Assembly: GCF_014649795.1 (NCBI RefSeq)
Contig: NZ_BMTS01000005.1
Location: 372,001 to 436,000, forward strand
Source: Streptomyces melanogenes
Lineage (GTDB): Bacteria > Actinomycetota > Actinomycetes > Streptomycetales > Streptomycetaceae
Direction of reading: 5' to 3'
Length of the DNA stretch: 64,000 bases
The notes below the pieces were generated by a model. It saw nothing but the letters and a program-made list of their open reading frames with translations. It made no database searches and was not told the origin of the DNA. Positions 34,414 through 44,391 of the stretch are shown in pieces (within the stretch, counting starts at the first letter, position 1; each line of letters starts with the position of its first letter). Position numbers and translations under genes: made by a program.

Positions 34414-35402
34414 ACGAGTCTCACTCTCGGGTCGAGCCGCGCCACCAGGAGGTCGGCGAGCGCGACGAACACCACCACGAAGAAGGCGGCGAGCAGGACG
34501 GTCCCGACGACCGTGGGCAGGTCGTTCTGGACGACGGAGTCGACGGCGAGCTTGCCGATGCCGTCGATGCCGAAGACGGTCTCGGTGATGAAGGCCCCGC
34601 CGAACAGCGCCCCGGCCTCCAGGCCGAGCAGCTGCACCAGCGGGGCTCCGGCGCCGCGCGCGGTGTACTTCAGATGGGCGCGCAGCGTGGACAGGCCCCG
34701 GGCGCGGGCGGTGCGGACGTACCCCTCGTGCATCGACTCCAGCATCTGCACCCGCGAGAGCCGGGCGAACACGGCCGCGTTGACGAAGCCGAGGACCAGC
34801 CAGGGCAGCGCGAGCCCGGCCGCCCAGGCCCCGGGCGAGGAGCCGAAGGGGGTGTAGCCGGGCACCGGCAGCGCGCCCGTCGCGTACACCAGGAGGTACT
34901 GGAGGGCGTAGCCGAGGAAGTAGATCTGCACGCTCGCGCCGACCAGGGTGAAGCCGGACAGCAGCCGGTCGGTGCGGGTGCCCCGGCGCAGCGCGGCGGT
35001 GAAGCCCACGCCGACGCCGAGCACCACGATCACCACCAGGGCGCCCGCCGCGAGCGACAGGGTCGCCGGGAAGCGGTCCGCGATGGCGTCGAGGACCGGC
35101 TGGTGCAGGGCGTAGGAGTAGCCCAGGCAGGGCGCCGGGCAGTCGATGGGGCTGCCGTCGACGTCGGTGATGGTGCGGCCCGCCACCAGACCGCCCAGAT
35201 AGTCGCCGAACTGGGCGGCGACGGGCCGGTCCAGGCCCATGCTGTGGCGTACGGCCTCGACCTGCCCGGTGTCGCACTTGGGGCCGCAGGCGATGAGCGC
35301 GGGGTCGGAGGGGGCCGCGAAGAACAGCCCGAAGGCGGTGGCGGTGATCGCGAGGAGCACCGCCACGGCCTGCAGGGCGCGTCGGACGACGTAACCGGTC
35401 AT
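34410..35402 (-). CDS. Peptide-type ABC transporter permease (DppB-like)
   Basis: A 330-residue inner-membrane permease of the DppB/OppB type with six helices. The N-terminal YVVRRALQAVAVLLAITATAFGLFF is typical, as is the cytoplasmic coupling loop EGYVRTARARGLSTLRAHLKYTAR. The loop after helix 1 has two Cys pairs (ACGPKC and DCPAPC) that could form extracytoplasmic disulfides, which is not common. It starts 7 bases after the binding-protein stop and overlaps the ATPase gene. Confidence 0.94.
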   Translation of the reverse strand: MTGYVVRRALQAVAVLLAITATAFGLFFAAPSDPALIACGPKCDTGQVEAVRHSMGLDRPVAAQFGDYLGGLVAGRTITDVDGSPIDCPAPCLGYSYALHQPVLDAIADRFPATLSLAAGALVVIVVLGVGVGFTAALRRGTRTDRLLSGFTLVGASVQIYFLGYALQYLLVYATGALPVPGYTPFGSSPGAWAAGLALPWLVLGFVNAAVFARLSRVQMLESMHEGYVRTARARGLSTLRAHLKYTARGAGAPLVQLLGLEAGALFGGAFITETVFGIDGIGKLAVDSVVQNDLPTVVGTVLLAAFFVVVFVALADLLVARLDPRVRLV

Positions 35403-35409
35403 GGGAGGG

Positions 35410-37191
35410 TCAGGACTTCTTCAGGTAGAGGTCGGCGGCGGCGACGGAGCCGTAGATCGGGTGGATGGCGGCGCCGCCGATGTTCTGCCCGCGGAACTGG
35501 GTGACCGCGGTGTAGAGGAACGGCACGACCGGCACGTCCGCCATGACGACCTGCTCCAGGTCGATGAGCGCGGCGGCCTTCTGCTGCGCGTCGCCGATGG
35601 TCCTGATCCGGTCGAGCTCCTTGTCGACCTTCGGGTTGCTGTAGCGGATGCCGTTGGAGAGGGCGTCGAGACGGCTGTCGTAGCCGTCGGGCAGCAGGGT
35701 GGCCGGGGTGGGCCAGTCGACCGAGTTGGTGGACATCCACAGGTCGTAGGGGGCGGGTCCGCGGAAGACCTCGTTGGTGAACGCGGCCTTGTCCAGGGGC
35801 TTCACGACCAGCTTGATCCCGGCCTTGCCGAAGGCGTCGACGAGGACCTGGGCGAGCCGGTCCTTCTCGGGCGCGTCGGCCTCGTAGGCGTAGGTGAGCG
35901 TGTCCACCTTGGTCTTCGCCTTGGCCAGGTGCTCCTTGGCCTTCTCGATGTCGCCGCTCGGCTTGACCGGGTAGAGGTCGTACTTCTTCCAGCCGACGAC
36001 GGCGGGCGAGGAGAGCGTGGTGGCGAACTCGCCCAGGCGCGGGCCGCCGAGCACCTGGCGGGCCTGCTCGCGGGGGAAGAGGTAGTGGATGGCCTTGCGG
36101 ACCTCGGGGTCGGCGACCCGGCTGTTCTTGATGTAGAGGTCGTTGGTGTAGGCGCCCCTGCTCCCCGCCACCAGGAGCGCCTTCTTCTTCGGGTCGCGCT
36201 CGGCCTGCGCGTACAGCTCCGGCGGCACCTCGCTCTTGGTGGTGACGGTGTCCGGCCCGGCGCCGCGCCCGTTGAGGACCTCCTGTGCGGTGTTGAGGAT
36301 CTTCTTGCCGAAGGTGAACTCGAAGCGGTCGGCGTACTGGTGGCGGATCGGGTCGGTCTCCGCCTTCCAGTGCGGGTTGCGCTCCAGGGCGAGCCCCTGG
36401 TTCTGCTTGTGCTCGGCGATCCGGTACGGGCCGGTGGCGAACGGGTGGGTGTCGTACGCGGTGCCGGTGTCCTTGTCCGGGCGCACCGGCGAGGAGGAGG
36501 ACTGGGCGGCCATGTACGGCACGTCGGACTGCGGCTCGGGGAAGTGGAAGACGACGGTCTTCGCGTCGGGCGTCTCGATGGCGTCCAGGCCGCCGCCCTT
36601 GGGCCCGGCGTACTTCTTGACGGCGGCGCTGCGGTCCTCGGAGCCGGTGAGCCACTCGGGCCAGTAGCTGGGGCCGAGTTCGAAGCCGGGGGCGAAGGTG
36701 CGCTCGATGCCGTACTTGACGTGCTCGGAGGTGATCGGCTGCCCGTCCTCCCAGGCGATCCCGTCCTTGAGCGTGTACGTCCAGGTGCGGCCGCCGTCCG
36801 AGGAGCGGCCGGTGTCGGTGGCCAGGTCGCCCACCAGGACCGGCTTGCCGTCCACGACCTGATACTGCGTCAGCTGGCGGCCCCACAGCAGCGAGGTGCT
36901 GTAGCCCTCGCCCGCGTAGATCTTCTGCGGGTCGAGGTGGCTGTAGTCGTTGAGGTTGGCGACCTTGACGGTGCCGCCGGACTGCGCGCCCGCGACGGCG
37001 GGGGCCGGGCCCCGGCTGTCCTTCGCGGTGCCGAGGGTGGCGGTGAGCCGCTGTCCGCTCCTGACCTCGGTGGGATTGGCCTTGCCGTCCCCGTCACCCT
37101 TGCCCGCGCCCGCCGAGCAGGAGCAGAGCAGCAGGGCGGCGGCGGTGGCGAGAGCCGGGACGGCTGCGGTGCGCGGGCTGAATCTGGGCAT
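35410..37191 (-). CDS. Lipoprotein solute-binding protein (SBP_bac_5)
   Basis: A 593-residue extracytoplasmic binding lipoprotein of the peptide/nickel family. The signal peptide ends in LLLCSCSAG; Cys25 best fits the lipobox, with Cys23 also possible. Family features are LDPQKIYAGEGYSTSLLWGRQL, the DLATDTGRSSDGGRTWTYTLKDGIAWEDG segment and a C-terminal ADVPVVPFLY. GGAG precedes the ATG. It lies between the two permease genes of the operon. The ligand is not evident. Confidence 0.95.
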   Translation of the reverse strand: MPRFSPRTAAVPALATAAALLLCSCSAGAGKGDGDGKANPTEVRSGQRLTATLGTAKDSRGPAPAVAGAQSGGTVKVANLNDYSHLDPQKIYAGEGYSTSLLWGRQLTQYQVVDGKPVLVGDLATDTGRSSDGGRTWTYTLKDGIAWEDGQPITSEHVKYGIERTFAPGFELGPSYWPEWLTGSEDRSAAVKKYAGPKGGGLDAIETPDAKTVVFHFPEPQSDVPYMAAQSSSSPVRPDKDTGTAYDTHPFATGPYRIAEHKQNQGLALERNPHWKAETDPIRHQYADRFEFTFGKKILNTAQEVLNGRGAGPDTVTTKSEVPPELYAQAERDPKKKALLVAGSRGAYTNDLYIKNSRVADPEVRKAIHYLFPREQARQVLGGPRLGEFATTLSSPAVVGWKKYDLYPVKPSGDIEKAKEHLAKAKTKVDTLTYAYEADAPEKDRLAQVLVDAFGKAGIKLVVKPLDKAAFTNEVFRGPAPYDLWMSTNSVDWPTPATLLPDGYDSRLDALSNGIRYSNPKVDKELDRIRTIGDAQQKAAALIDLEQVVMADVPVVPFLYTAVTQFRGQNIGGAAIHPIYGSVAAADLYLKKS

Positions 37192-37254
37192 GACGAACTC
37201 CGGTGTGGCAGAAGGTGGTTGTGCGAAAGGTGGTCGTACGAAAGAAAGTGGCGG

Positions 37255-38172
37255 TCAGTGGGCGGTACGGGGGTCGAGCGCGTCCCGTACCGCGTCACCG
37301 AGCAGGTTGAAGGCGAGGACGAAGACGAGGATCGTCACGCCGGGGAAGACCATGTAGGTGGGGTCGTCGTAGAAGACCTCCGCACCCCGGGAGATCATCC
37401 GGCCCCAGTCGGGCACCGGCTCGTCGATGCCGACGCCGAGGTAGGAGAGCGCGGCCTCGGCGGTGACGATGCCGGGCAGCGTCAGAGTGACGTTGACCAG
37501 GATCGGCGCCCAGATGTTGGGCAGCAGCTCGCGGACCAGGATGTGCCAGCGGCTCGCCCCCGAGGCGCGCGCCGCCTCGATGAACTCCCGCTCCCGCAGC
37601 GACTTCACGGTGGTGCGCAGCACCATGGCGAGCGGCACCCACCCGAAGGCGGCGAACACCAGGATCAGCACGGTGAACTGCATCCAGACCGGCTCGTTCT
37701 CGCCCGGGTCCACGAACCGGGTCTTGACGACCGGGCTCAGCGCCAGCAGGAGCAGCAGGGTCGGGAAGGCGAGCAGGACGTTGCAGACGAAGGTGAAGGC
37801 CCGCTCGGCGAGCCCGCCGAGGTAGCCGACGACGAGGCCGAGCACGGTGCCGAGCAGCGCGATGACGGCGGTGGCGGCGACCGCCACGACGAGCGACGTC
37901 CTCATCCCGTACAGGAGCTGGGCGAAGACGTCGCGCCCGAGCCCCGGCTCCAGACCGAACCAGAACTCGCCGGAGATCCCGCCGTTGGGGAGCACCGGGA
38001 GCCCTTCGGGGCTGAGCAGTCCGGGGGCGTTCTGTCCGTAGTGCTCGGTGGCGTTCTTGCCGTAGAGCGCGGTGATCAGGGGTGCGGCCAGGGCGAGGAC
38101 GACGAACAGGAGCACCGCGCAGAGCGCCGCCATGCCGGTACGGTCGGCCCGCAGGGCGCGGATCGTTGACAT
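37255..38172 (-). CDS. Peptide-type ABC transporter permease (DppC-like)
   Basis: A 305-residue permease, first gene of the operon. LRADRTGMAALCAVLLFVVLALAAP starts the protein, the GLEPGLGRDVFAQLLYGMRTSL segment is typical of DppC, and EFIEAARASGASRWHILVRELLPN is the coupling loop. The ATG at 38172 is preferred over upstream in-frame starts. It has no Shine-Dalgarno, and TAATAG lies 7 bases before it, with a TTGCCG further up, so transcription may be leaderless. Confidence 0.93.
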   Translation of the reverse strand: MSTIRALRADRTGMAALCAVLLFVVLALAAPLITALYGKNATEHYGQNAPGLLSPEGLPVLPNGGISGEFWFGLEPGLGRDVFAQLLYGMRTSLVVAVAATAVIALLGTVLGLVVGYLGGLAERAFTFVCNVLLAFPTLLLLLALSPVVKTRFVDPGENEPVWMQFTVLILVFAAFGWVPLAMVLRTTVKSLREREFIEAARASGASRWHILVRELLPNIWAPILVNVTLTLPGIVTAEAALSYLGVGIDEPVPDWGRMISRGAEVFYDDPTYMVFPGVTILVFVLAFNLLGDAVRDALDPRTAH

Positions 38173-38368
38173 GGCCGCTATTAGAGCCAGCGCCCGGACG
38201 CCCGGCAAATCGGGTTCGGGAGCCGCTGCGGCTTTGCGAAGCGCTTGTGTCGTACGTCCTGTTGGTGTCACATGGCCGCAATATTCCGGCCATGATCATT
38301 CGGCTGGAAAGGGGCGAATCGCCCTCTCGGGACGCCCAGAGCGTTCACAGGTGAGACTCCGCTCACAA

Positions 38369-39280
38369 TCATGGGATCGAAGGCGGTTCTGCCGGTTGGC
38401 CTTCCATTCCCAGTTCGGAGTGCGCCTGTGCCCCGGGAGCTTCCGGAGCGGGGGCTTCCGCCTCGACCGCTTCCGCTGCGGGTGCCCCAGCCGCCGGCGC
38501 AGACCCTTCCCCCGCAGGCAGCGGAGCCGCCCGTTCCAGGAACCGCAGCAGCTCCACCGGGAACGGCAGGACCAGCGTCGAGTTCTTCTCGGCCGCCACC
38601 GCCACCACCGTCTGGAGCAGCCGCAGTTGGAGGGCGGCGGGCTGCTGCGACATCACCCCGGCCGCCTCGGCCAGCTTCTTCGACGCCTGGAGCTCCGCGT
38701 CCGCGTTGATCACCCGGGCCCGGCGCTCCCGGTCGGCCTCGGCCTGCCGGGCCATCGAGCGCTTCATCGTCTCCGGCAGCGACACGTCCTTGATCTCCAC
38801 CCGGTCGATCTGCACGCCCCACCCCATCGCCGGGCTGTCGATCATCAGCTCCAGGCCCTGGTTGAGCTTCTCCCGGTTGGAGAGCAGGTCGTCGAGGTCG
38901 CTCTTGCCGATGATCGAGCGCAGCGAGGTCTGGGCCATCTGGGAGACCGCGAAGCGGTAGTCCTCGACCTGGATGACCGCGTCGGCCGGGTCGACCACCT
39001 TGAAGTAGATCACCGCGTCCACCCGGACCGTGACGTTGTCCCGGGTGATCCCGTCCTGCGCCGGGACCGGCATCGTCACAATCTGCATGTTCACCTTGTG
39101 GAGCCGGTCGGCGAACGGAAGGATCAGGGTGAAGCCCGGGCCGCGCACCGATCCCCTGAGTTTGCCCAGCCGGAAGACCACACCGCGTTCGTACTGCTTG
39201 ACGACCCGGGCCGCCGCCATCACATACACGATGCCGGCGGATCCGACGGCCACAGCCGTCGCCACCAATGCCTCGACCAT
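38369..39280 (-). CDS. SPFH/Band-7 (stomatin-like) membrane protein
   Basis: A 303-residue SPFH protein. An N-terminal membrane helix (VEALVATAVAVGSAGIVYVMA) precedes the band-7 domain (RVVKQYERGVVFRLGKLRG, QDGITRDNVTVRVDAVIYFKV, LRSIIGKSDLDDLLSNREKLN). A helical coiled-coil follows (RQAEADRERRARVINADAELQASKKLAEAA), and then a Pro/Ala/Glu-rich tail. Such proteins oligomerise to organise membrane microdomains. No NfeD protease partner lies beside it. The ATG at 39280 has a weak ribosome site. Confidence 0.92.
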   Translation of the reverse strand: MVEALVATAVAVGSAGIVYVMAAARVVKQYERGVVFRLGKLRGSVRGPGFTLILPFADRLHKVNMQIVTMPVPAQDGITRDNVTVRVDAVIYFKVVDPADAVIQVEDYRFAVSQMAQTSLRSIIGKSDLDDLLSNREKLNQGLELMIDSPAMGWGVQIDRVEIKDVSLPETMKRSMARQAEADRERRARVINADAELQASKKLAEAAGVMSQQPAALQLRLLQTVVAVAAEKNSTLVLPFPVELLRFLERAAPLPAGEGSAPAAGAPAAEAVEAEAPAPEAPGAQAHSELGMEGQPAEPPSIP

Positions 39281-39393
39281 CACGGCCCCCAAGGGTCCGA
39301 ATCGGACGTGTACTTCGACGGTAACTCCGCTTCCGTCCCAGGGGGAGTCCCGGTCACACTCCACTGAATGGGTAAATCGCGGGCGGGAGGGGA

Positions 39394-40362
39394 ATGCCGC
39401 AACAGTCGATGCCTGTATCCGACAACCGGTATGGGCGGTACGAGGACGGTCCCGGCGATCGGTATCGCGACCCACTAGCGGAGGGGGCACGAGTGCGCGG
39501 TCGGGTGCGCGCGGCCGATGGGCGGCATCTGACGGTGGAGCGCTTCGGGGACCCGCGGGGCAGGCCCGTCTTCCTGCTGCACGGCACCCCGGGCAGCCGG
39601 CTCGGCCCCGCGCCGCGCGGCATGGTGCTCTACCAGCGCCGGATGCAGCTGATCGCGTACGACAGACCCGGCTACGGCGGCTCCGACCGGCTGGAGGGCC
39701 GCAGCGTCGCCGACGTCGTCCAGGACGTGAAGGCGATCGCGGACAGTTACGGCCTGGAACGCTTCGCCGTCGTAGGCCGCTCCGGCGGCGCCCCGCACGC
39801 GCTGGCCTGCGCCGCCCTGATGCCCGAGCGGGTCACCCGGACCGCCGCGCTGGTCACGCTCGCGCCCCGGGACGCGGCCGGGCTGGACTGGTTCGACGGG
39901 ATGACCGCCTACAACGTGGAGGAGTTCACGACCGCGTCGGTCAACCCCGAGGAGTTCGCGGCCCGGCTCATCCCGCGCTCCGACGAGATCCGCAGGAACC
40001 CCATCCAACTCCTCGACGAGCTGCGCCGCGACCTCACCCACGCCGACCGCATGGTCGTCAAGGACGCCGGGGTGCGGTCCATGCTGCTGCGCAACTACCA
40101 GGAGGCGCTGCGGACTTCGGCGTACGGCTGGATCGACGACGCACTCGCCTTCTGCAGCCCCTGGGGGTTCGACCCCGCGGACATCGCCGGCGAGGTGCTG
40201 CTGTGGCACGGCGTGAAGGACGTGTTCTCACCCGTCGGCCACTCCCGCTGGCTCGCCGAACGCATCCCGGGCGCGACGGCCGTGCTGGAACCGGCCGCCG
40301 CCCACTTCGACGCGCTGCACGCGCTGCCCGACATCCTCACCTGGCTGATCGAGGAGGACTGA
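39394..40362 (+). CDS. Alpha/beta hydrolase
   Basis: A 322-residue soluble alpha/beta hydrolase. FLLHGTPGSRLGP is the oxyanion loop, VVGRSGGAPHAL carries the nucleophile Ser in GxSGG, and the likely acid and base are in GVKDVFSP and AAAHFDALH. Length fits the family. GGGAGGGG lies just before the ATG at 39394. It is divergent from the SPFH gene and ends near a strong terminator. Substrate is unknown. Confidence 0.92.
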   Translation: MPQQSMPVSDNRYGRYEDGPGDRYRDPLAEGARVRGRVRAADGRHLTVERFGDPRGRPVFLLHGTPGSRLGPAPRGMVLYQRRMQLIAYDRPGYGGSDRLEGRSVADVVQDVKAIADSYGLERFAVVGRSGGAPHALACAALMPERVTRTAALVTLAPRDAAGLDWFDGMTAYNVEEFTTASVNPEEFAARLIPRSDEIRRNPIQLLDELRRDLTHADRMVVKDAGVRSMLLRNYQEALRTSAYGWIDDALAFCSPWGFDPADIAGEVLLWHGVKDVFSPVGHSRWLAERIPGATAVLEPAAAHFDALHALPDILTWLIEED

Positions 40363-40401
40363 CCCCGGCGGCACCCGGCGGGGCGGCACCCGGCGGAGGG
40401 A

Positions 40402-40430
40402 ACCGGTGCGATCACTCCGGTCGCACCGGT
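40402..40430. terminator. Bidirectional terminator between hydrolase and fxsT
   Basis: ACCGGTGCGA (40402-40411) is perfectly complementary to TCGCACCGGT (40421-40430) across 9 bases. It separates convergent stops at 40362 and 40456. A small direct repeat (GGCGGCACCCGGCGG, twice) precedes it. Confidence 0.75.
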
Positions 40431-40455
40431 CGTCCCCTCGTCGCGCCGCCCCGGC

Positions 40456-43400
40456 TCACACCGCCAGCGGCTCCAGGTCCCGCTGCACCCGGCGCTCGTC
40501 CCGGGCGATCCGGACGAAGGCGTGCTCGTCGCCGAGCAGCCGCTGCAGCTCCTCCACGGCCTCCGCCCGCACGTGCGTCGCCTCCTCCTTGCGGCCGAGC
40601 CCGTCGAGCGTCACCGACATGTTCGCGGCGCAGGCGAGCGTCTCGGGGTGGTGCGCTCCCAGCACCTCCCGCAGCCGCGCGACCGCGTTGCGCTCGATCT
40701 CCAGGGCGCTCTCCAGATCACCCATGTCGGCCTTCACGTTGGCCAGGTTGACGGTGGCGAACAACGCGTGGGGATGGTTCTCCCCGAGTATGTCCCGCAT
40801 CGTCCGTATGGTGTTCTCCAACAAGGTGTCGGCGGCGTCCAGCGCCCCGCAGCCCCACTGGTAGATGCCCAGGTTGTTGCTGGCCGCCAGCGTGTACGGG
40901 TGCCGCTCCCCCGGCACCTTGACGTACTGGTCGACGACCTCCTGGGCCGCGTCCCGCGCCGCCGCCGAGTCCCCGGCCGCGAACAGGTCGGCGGCCATGT
41001 TGAGGTCGCAGGCCAGCCAGTCGGGGTTGGCGGAGGTGTACTTGGCGCGGTAGCGGTTGCGGGTCGCGGTGGTCAGCCGCCGCGCGTCGTCGAGCCGGCC
41101 CGCCCGGCGCAGCGACACGGCGAGGCTCTTGGCCGCCGCCAGGGTGCCCGGGAAGGCCCGGCCCAGCTGCTCCTTGTAGAGGTCGTACGTCCGGCTGAGC
41201 AGCGCCACCGAGTCCTCGTAGCGCCCGATCTCCCGCAGGTCCCGCGCCAGGTTCATGGCGGAGGAGAGGGTGTAGGGGTGCTCCGGGCCGAGCACCTCGG
41301 TGCGCCGGTCGTAGACGTCCTGGTCGAGCTCGCGGGCCCGGGCGTACTGACCGAGCATCCGCATGTTCAGGGCGAGGTTGTTGGCGGCGGCGAGCGTGCG
41401 CGGGTGCGACTCGTCGAAGATCTGCCGGAACCCCTCGTGCGCCTCGGTCGCCAGCTCCATCGCCTTGCTGTACTGGCCGAGCGCGCCGAGGTCCATCGCC
41501 AGGGCGCTGGTGGTCATGTACGTGTGCGGGTGCGAGGCACCGAGCACTTCCGTCTGGCGGGCCAGGGTCTCCTCGTCCAGCTCCATCGCCTCGACGTAAC
41601 GGCCGCGCGAGCGGAGGATGTTGGAGAGGTGGAAGCGCAGGTACAGGTACTGGAGGTCGTTGGGCCCCAGCTTCTCGCGCCACTCCTCGCGCAGGTCCTC
41701 GGCGAGGTTGGCGGCCGCGTTGAAGTCACCGCGCTTCCACAGGTAGCGCACGCGGTCGATGAGGAGCCGGCGGGTCTCCGGCTCGTCGCACAGGCGCGCC
41801 CCCGACGGGGTCAGATGCGGCCAGATGGTGTTGAACTGCGCCCAGGTCTCCGGGTTGTCGATCGGCTCGTCGGCGTCCGGCCGGGCGCCCGCCAGGATGC
41901 GGTGCACGGCGTGCCGGGCGTCCATCTGCTCCTCGTCGCTCAACTGCGCCCGGATCACGGCCTGGACGAGCCGGTGCACCTGGATGGAGCTGCCGACCTG
42001 GTCGACCTTGGCGAGGGCGAACCGGCCGATCTCCCGGATGACCCGGCCGAGCACCAGCTTCTCCTGGAGCGTGGCGTCGTACGGCTTGAGCGCGTCGATC
42101 ATCTCCTTGCTGTAGAGCAGGTTGGCGGAGATCGGCTCGGGCGCGAAGAAGGCGCAGAGCTGGAGGAGGCGGACCGCCGCGGGCGAGCGCTGCTTCAGCC
42201 GCTCGATGGAGACGTTCCAGGTGGCGGCGACCGGCTCGGGGTATCCGGCGGGCTGGTTGAGGGCGAGGACGCTGGGCGCCTGCTGGGCCAGCTGCTCCAG
42301 ATAGGCGGCGACCGGCGTCGCGGTCTCCGCGATCCACGCCGCCGCCTGCTCGACGGCGAGCGGCAGGTCGCCCACCGCGGTGGCGACCTGGTCGGCGTCG
42401 TCCACGGAGAGCCCGGGGGCGCGCCGCTGGAGGTGCTCGATGGACTCCTCGCGCAGGAACACGTCGACGGGCAGCGCGTCGCCGTACTGCGACCAGGTCT
42501 GGTTCCTGGAGGTCACCAGGACGTGGCCCGGGCCGCCCGGCGGGAAGAACCGCTTGAGCTGCTCGGGGTCGTCCGCGTTGTCGAAGACCAGCAGCCAGCG
42601 CGAGGTGGGCACCCCGCGCCGCAGCAGGTCGATGGCCTCGCGGGAGGCGGAGTTCATGTCGTCGCCGCCCTGCACCCCGAGCCGCACGCCGAGCTCGGCG
42701 AGGCCGGCCACCACGTCGTCGGGCTGCTCGGCGGAGATCCACCAGACCAGGTCGTAGTCGGCCATGAACCGGTGGACGTACTCCAGGGCCACCTGGGTCT
42801 TGCCGACGCCGCCGAGTCCGTACAGCGTCTGCGGCTGCGGCAGGACGACGGCGAGGCCACCGCCGAGCTGGTCGCGCATCCGCTCCAGGACCAGCGAGCG
42901 GCCGGTGAAGCCGGGGTTGCGCGGCGGCGCGTTCCAGATCTTGGGGACGGTGCCGGGGAACCGAGGTCCGGGCGCCACCCCGTCGCTGATCTGCACCGGC
43001 CGCTCCAGGGCCCGCAGCAGCGCGGTGGTGGCGTGCACCTCGTCGAGGCGGAACAGGTCCACCGGGTTGCGGTCGATGTAGGGCGCGGTGAGCCGGACGT
43101 CGCCGACCCGCAGCGGCAGCAGCTGGCGCCGTGCCCCCGAGGGGTCCTCGGCGGCGGCCCGGGACCAGATCTCCACAGCGCGGGCCGACTTGAGGTAGGC
43201 GCTGGAGAGCAGGACCACGGTACGGGCGGCGTTCTCGGCGGCGACCGCCTCCCCGTCGGCGCTGCTGGGTTCGGACGACACGTCCCGGGGCACCACCCGG
43301 AACCCGGCCCGGGTCAGCACGGACTCGATCCAGTCGGCCCACATCCGGTTCTCGGCCACGTAGCTGAGGAACAGATCGGCCGGAAGGGCGGGCCTGCGGC

Positions 43401-44391
43401 GGGTGAAGGCGTCCCGGATCCGCAGCCGGATCTCCTCGTTGACGGTCGGCATCGAGGTGATCCGGCCCTCGGTGACGACGGAGGCGAGCCGCTCGAAGGC
43501 GGACAGCAGCGAGTTGGAGAGCCCGGCCTCGTCGCCGAAGGTCGCCAGCGTCTCCTCGTAGGCGTAGTAGGGGCGGTACGGGATCTCCACCGCGCCCCAG
43601 TACGCGGTGAGTTCGTCGCCGGAGAGCCCGGCCGGGAAGCGGTCGAACTTGAGCCGGGCGAGCGCCCGGCCGGCGTCCGCCTTCTCCTTCTCGCCCTCGT
43701 CGATGCGCATCGGGACGGGCAGGATGCGGATGTTCTGCCCGCTGTAGCGCTCGTCTATCTGGCGGGCCACGGAGGCGGCGCCGTCTATGGACTGGTCGCT
43801 GAGGGTGAAGCAGTCCACCAGGACGTCGGGGAGGTGGACGGTGCAGATGTCGGCGATGTCGCTGAGGCCGGTGCGGCTGTCGATCAGGACGTAGTCGTAG
43901 TTCTCCTTCATGTCCTCGCGCAGGGCGTCGAAGAAGTGGCCGCCGCCGAGCCGGTCGTAGAAGTTGTCCCAGTCGAACGTGGAGACGGTCGCCGAGTACT
44001 CGCGGTTCTGCCGGCCGGCCGAGACGAAGTCCAGGGTGCCGCCGTCGGGGAACTGCCAGCCCAGGGCCTCCGGGGTCAGCGAGACGGCGTGCGGCTGGAT
44101 GCGCGCGTAGTCGCGGTGCCAGTCGTCCGAGCGCGGCACGGGACTGGTGGCGGCCCAGGCGTATTCGGTGATGAGATCGATGACCCCGGTGGTGGCGCCG
44201 AGCGTCGAGGGGTCCAGGAACGGGTGGAAGAAGCGGTGCAGCCCCGGGGCCTCCAGGTCCCAGTCCACCGCGAGGACCCGCTTGCCGTTGGCGGCAAGGA
44301 TCCAGGCCGTGTTGGCGAGGGCCATGGTGCGGCCCGTACCACCCTTGTACGAGTAGAACGTGACGATGCGTCCGTCACGACTGGCTGTCAT
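40456..44391 (-). CDS. fxsT: FxsT: MinD-like / TIR / NB-ARC / TPR protein of the FxSxx-COOH system
   Basis: A 1311-residue multidomain protein. The N-terminal MinD/ParA-like ATPase has deviant Walker A YSYKGGTGRTMAL. A TIR-like domain begins near residue 335 (DLFLSYVAENRMWADWI). An NB-ARC/STAND ATPase follows with P-loop LYGLGGVGKTQ near residue 530 and Walker B RWLLVFDNADD, and the C-terminal third is TPR repeats (pattern LGxxHPxTLxxxxNLA). This is the architecture of bacterial NLR-like sensors. It is last in the fxs operon and overlaps fxsC by 17 bases. AGGAG precedes the ATG at 44391. How it acts on the RiPP is unknown. Confidence 0.92.
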   Translation of the reverse strand: MTASRDGRIVTFYSYKGGTGRTMALANTAWILAANGKRVLAVDWDLEAPGLHRFFHPFLDPSTLGATTGVIDLITEYAWAATSPVPRSDDWHRDYARIQPHAVSLTPEALGWQFPDGGTLDFVSAGRQNREYSATVSTFDWDNFYDRLGGGHFFDALREDMKENYDYVLIDSRTGLSDIADICTVHLPDVLVDCFTLSDQSIDGAASVARQIDERYSGQNIRILPVPMRIDEGEKEKADAGRALARLKFDRFPAGLSGDELTAYWGAVEIPYRPYYAYEETLATFGDEAGLSNSLLSAFERLASVVTEGRITSMPTVNEEIRLRIRDAFTRRRPALPADLFLSYVAENRMWADWIESVLTRAGFRVVPRDVSSEPSSADGEAVAAENAARTVVLLSSAYLKSARAVEIWSRAAAEDPSGARRQLLPLRVGDVRLTAPYIDRNPVDLFRLDEVHATTALLRALERPVQISDGVAPGPRFPGTVPKIWNAPPRNPGFTGRSLVLERMRDQLGGGLAVVLPQPQTLYGLGGVGKTQVALEYVHRFMADYDLVWWISAEQPDDVVAGLAELGVRLGVQGGDDMNSASREAIDLLRRGVPTSRWLLVFDNADDPEQLKRFFPPGGPGHVLVTSRNQTWSQYGDALPVDVFLREESIEHLQRRAPGLSVDDADQVATAVGDLPLAVEQAAAWIAETATPVAAYLEQLAQQAPSVLALNQPAGYPEPVAATWNVSIERLKQRSPAAVRLLQLCAFFAPEPISANLLYSKEMIDALKPYDATLQEKLVLGRVIREIGRFALAKVDQVGSSIQVHRLVQAVIRAQLSDEEQMDARHAVHRILAGARPDADEPIDNPETWAQFNTIWPHLTPSGARLCDEPETRRLLIDRVRYLWKRGDFNAAANLAEDLREEWREKLGPNDLQYLYLRFHLSNILRSRGRYVEAMELDEETLARQTEVLGASHPHTYMTTSALAMDLGALGQYSKAMELATEAHEGFRQIFDESHPRTLAAANNLALNMRMLGQYARARELDQDVYDRRTEVLGPEHPYTLSSAMNLARDLREIGRYEDSVALLSRTYDLYKEQLGRAFPGTLAAAKSLAVSLRRAGRLDDARRLTTATRNRYRAKYTSANPDWLACDLNMAADLFAAGDSAAARDAAQEVVDQYVKVPGERHPYTLAASNNLGIYQWGCGALDAADTLLENTIRTMRDILGENHPHALFATVNLANVKADMGDLESALEIERNAVARLREVLGAHHPETLACAANMSVTLDGLGRKEEATHVRAEAVEELQRLLGDEHAFVRIARDERRVQRDLEPLAV

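Noticed and set aside
35401..38169. 922-codon open frame opposite the ABC transporter operon
   Set aside because: Spans several real genes on the other strand and has no recognisable fold.
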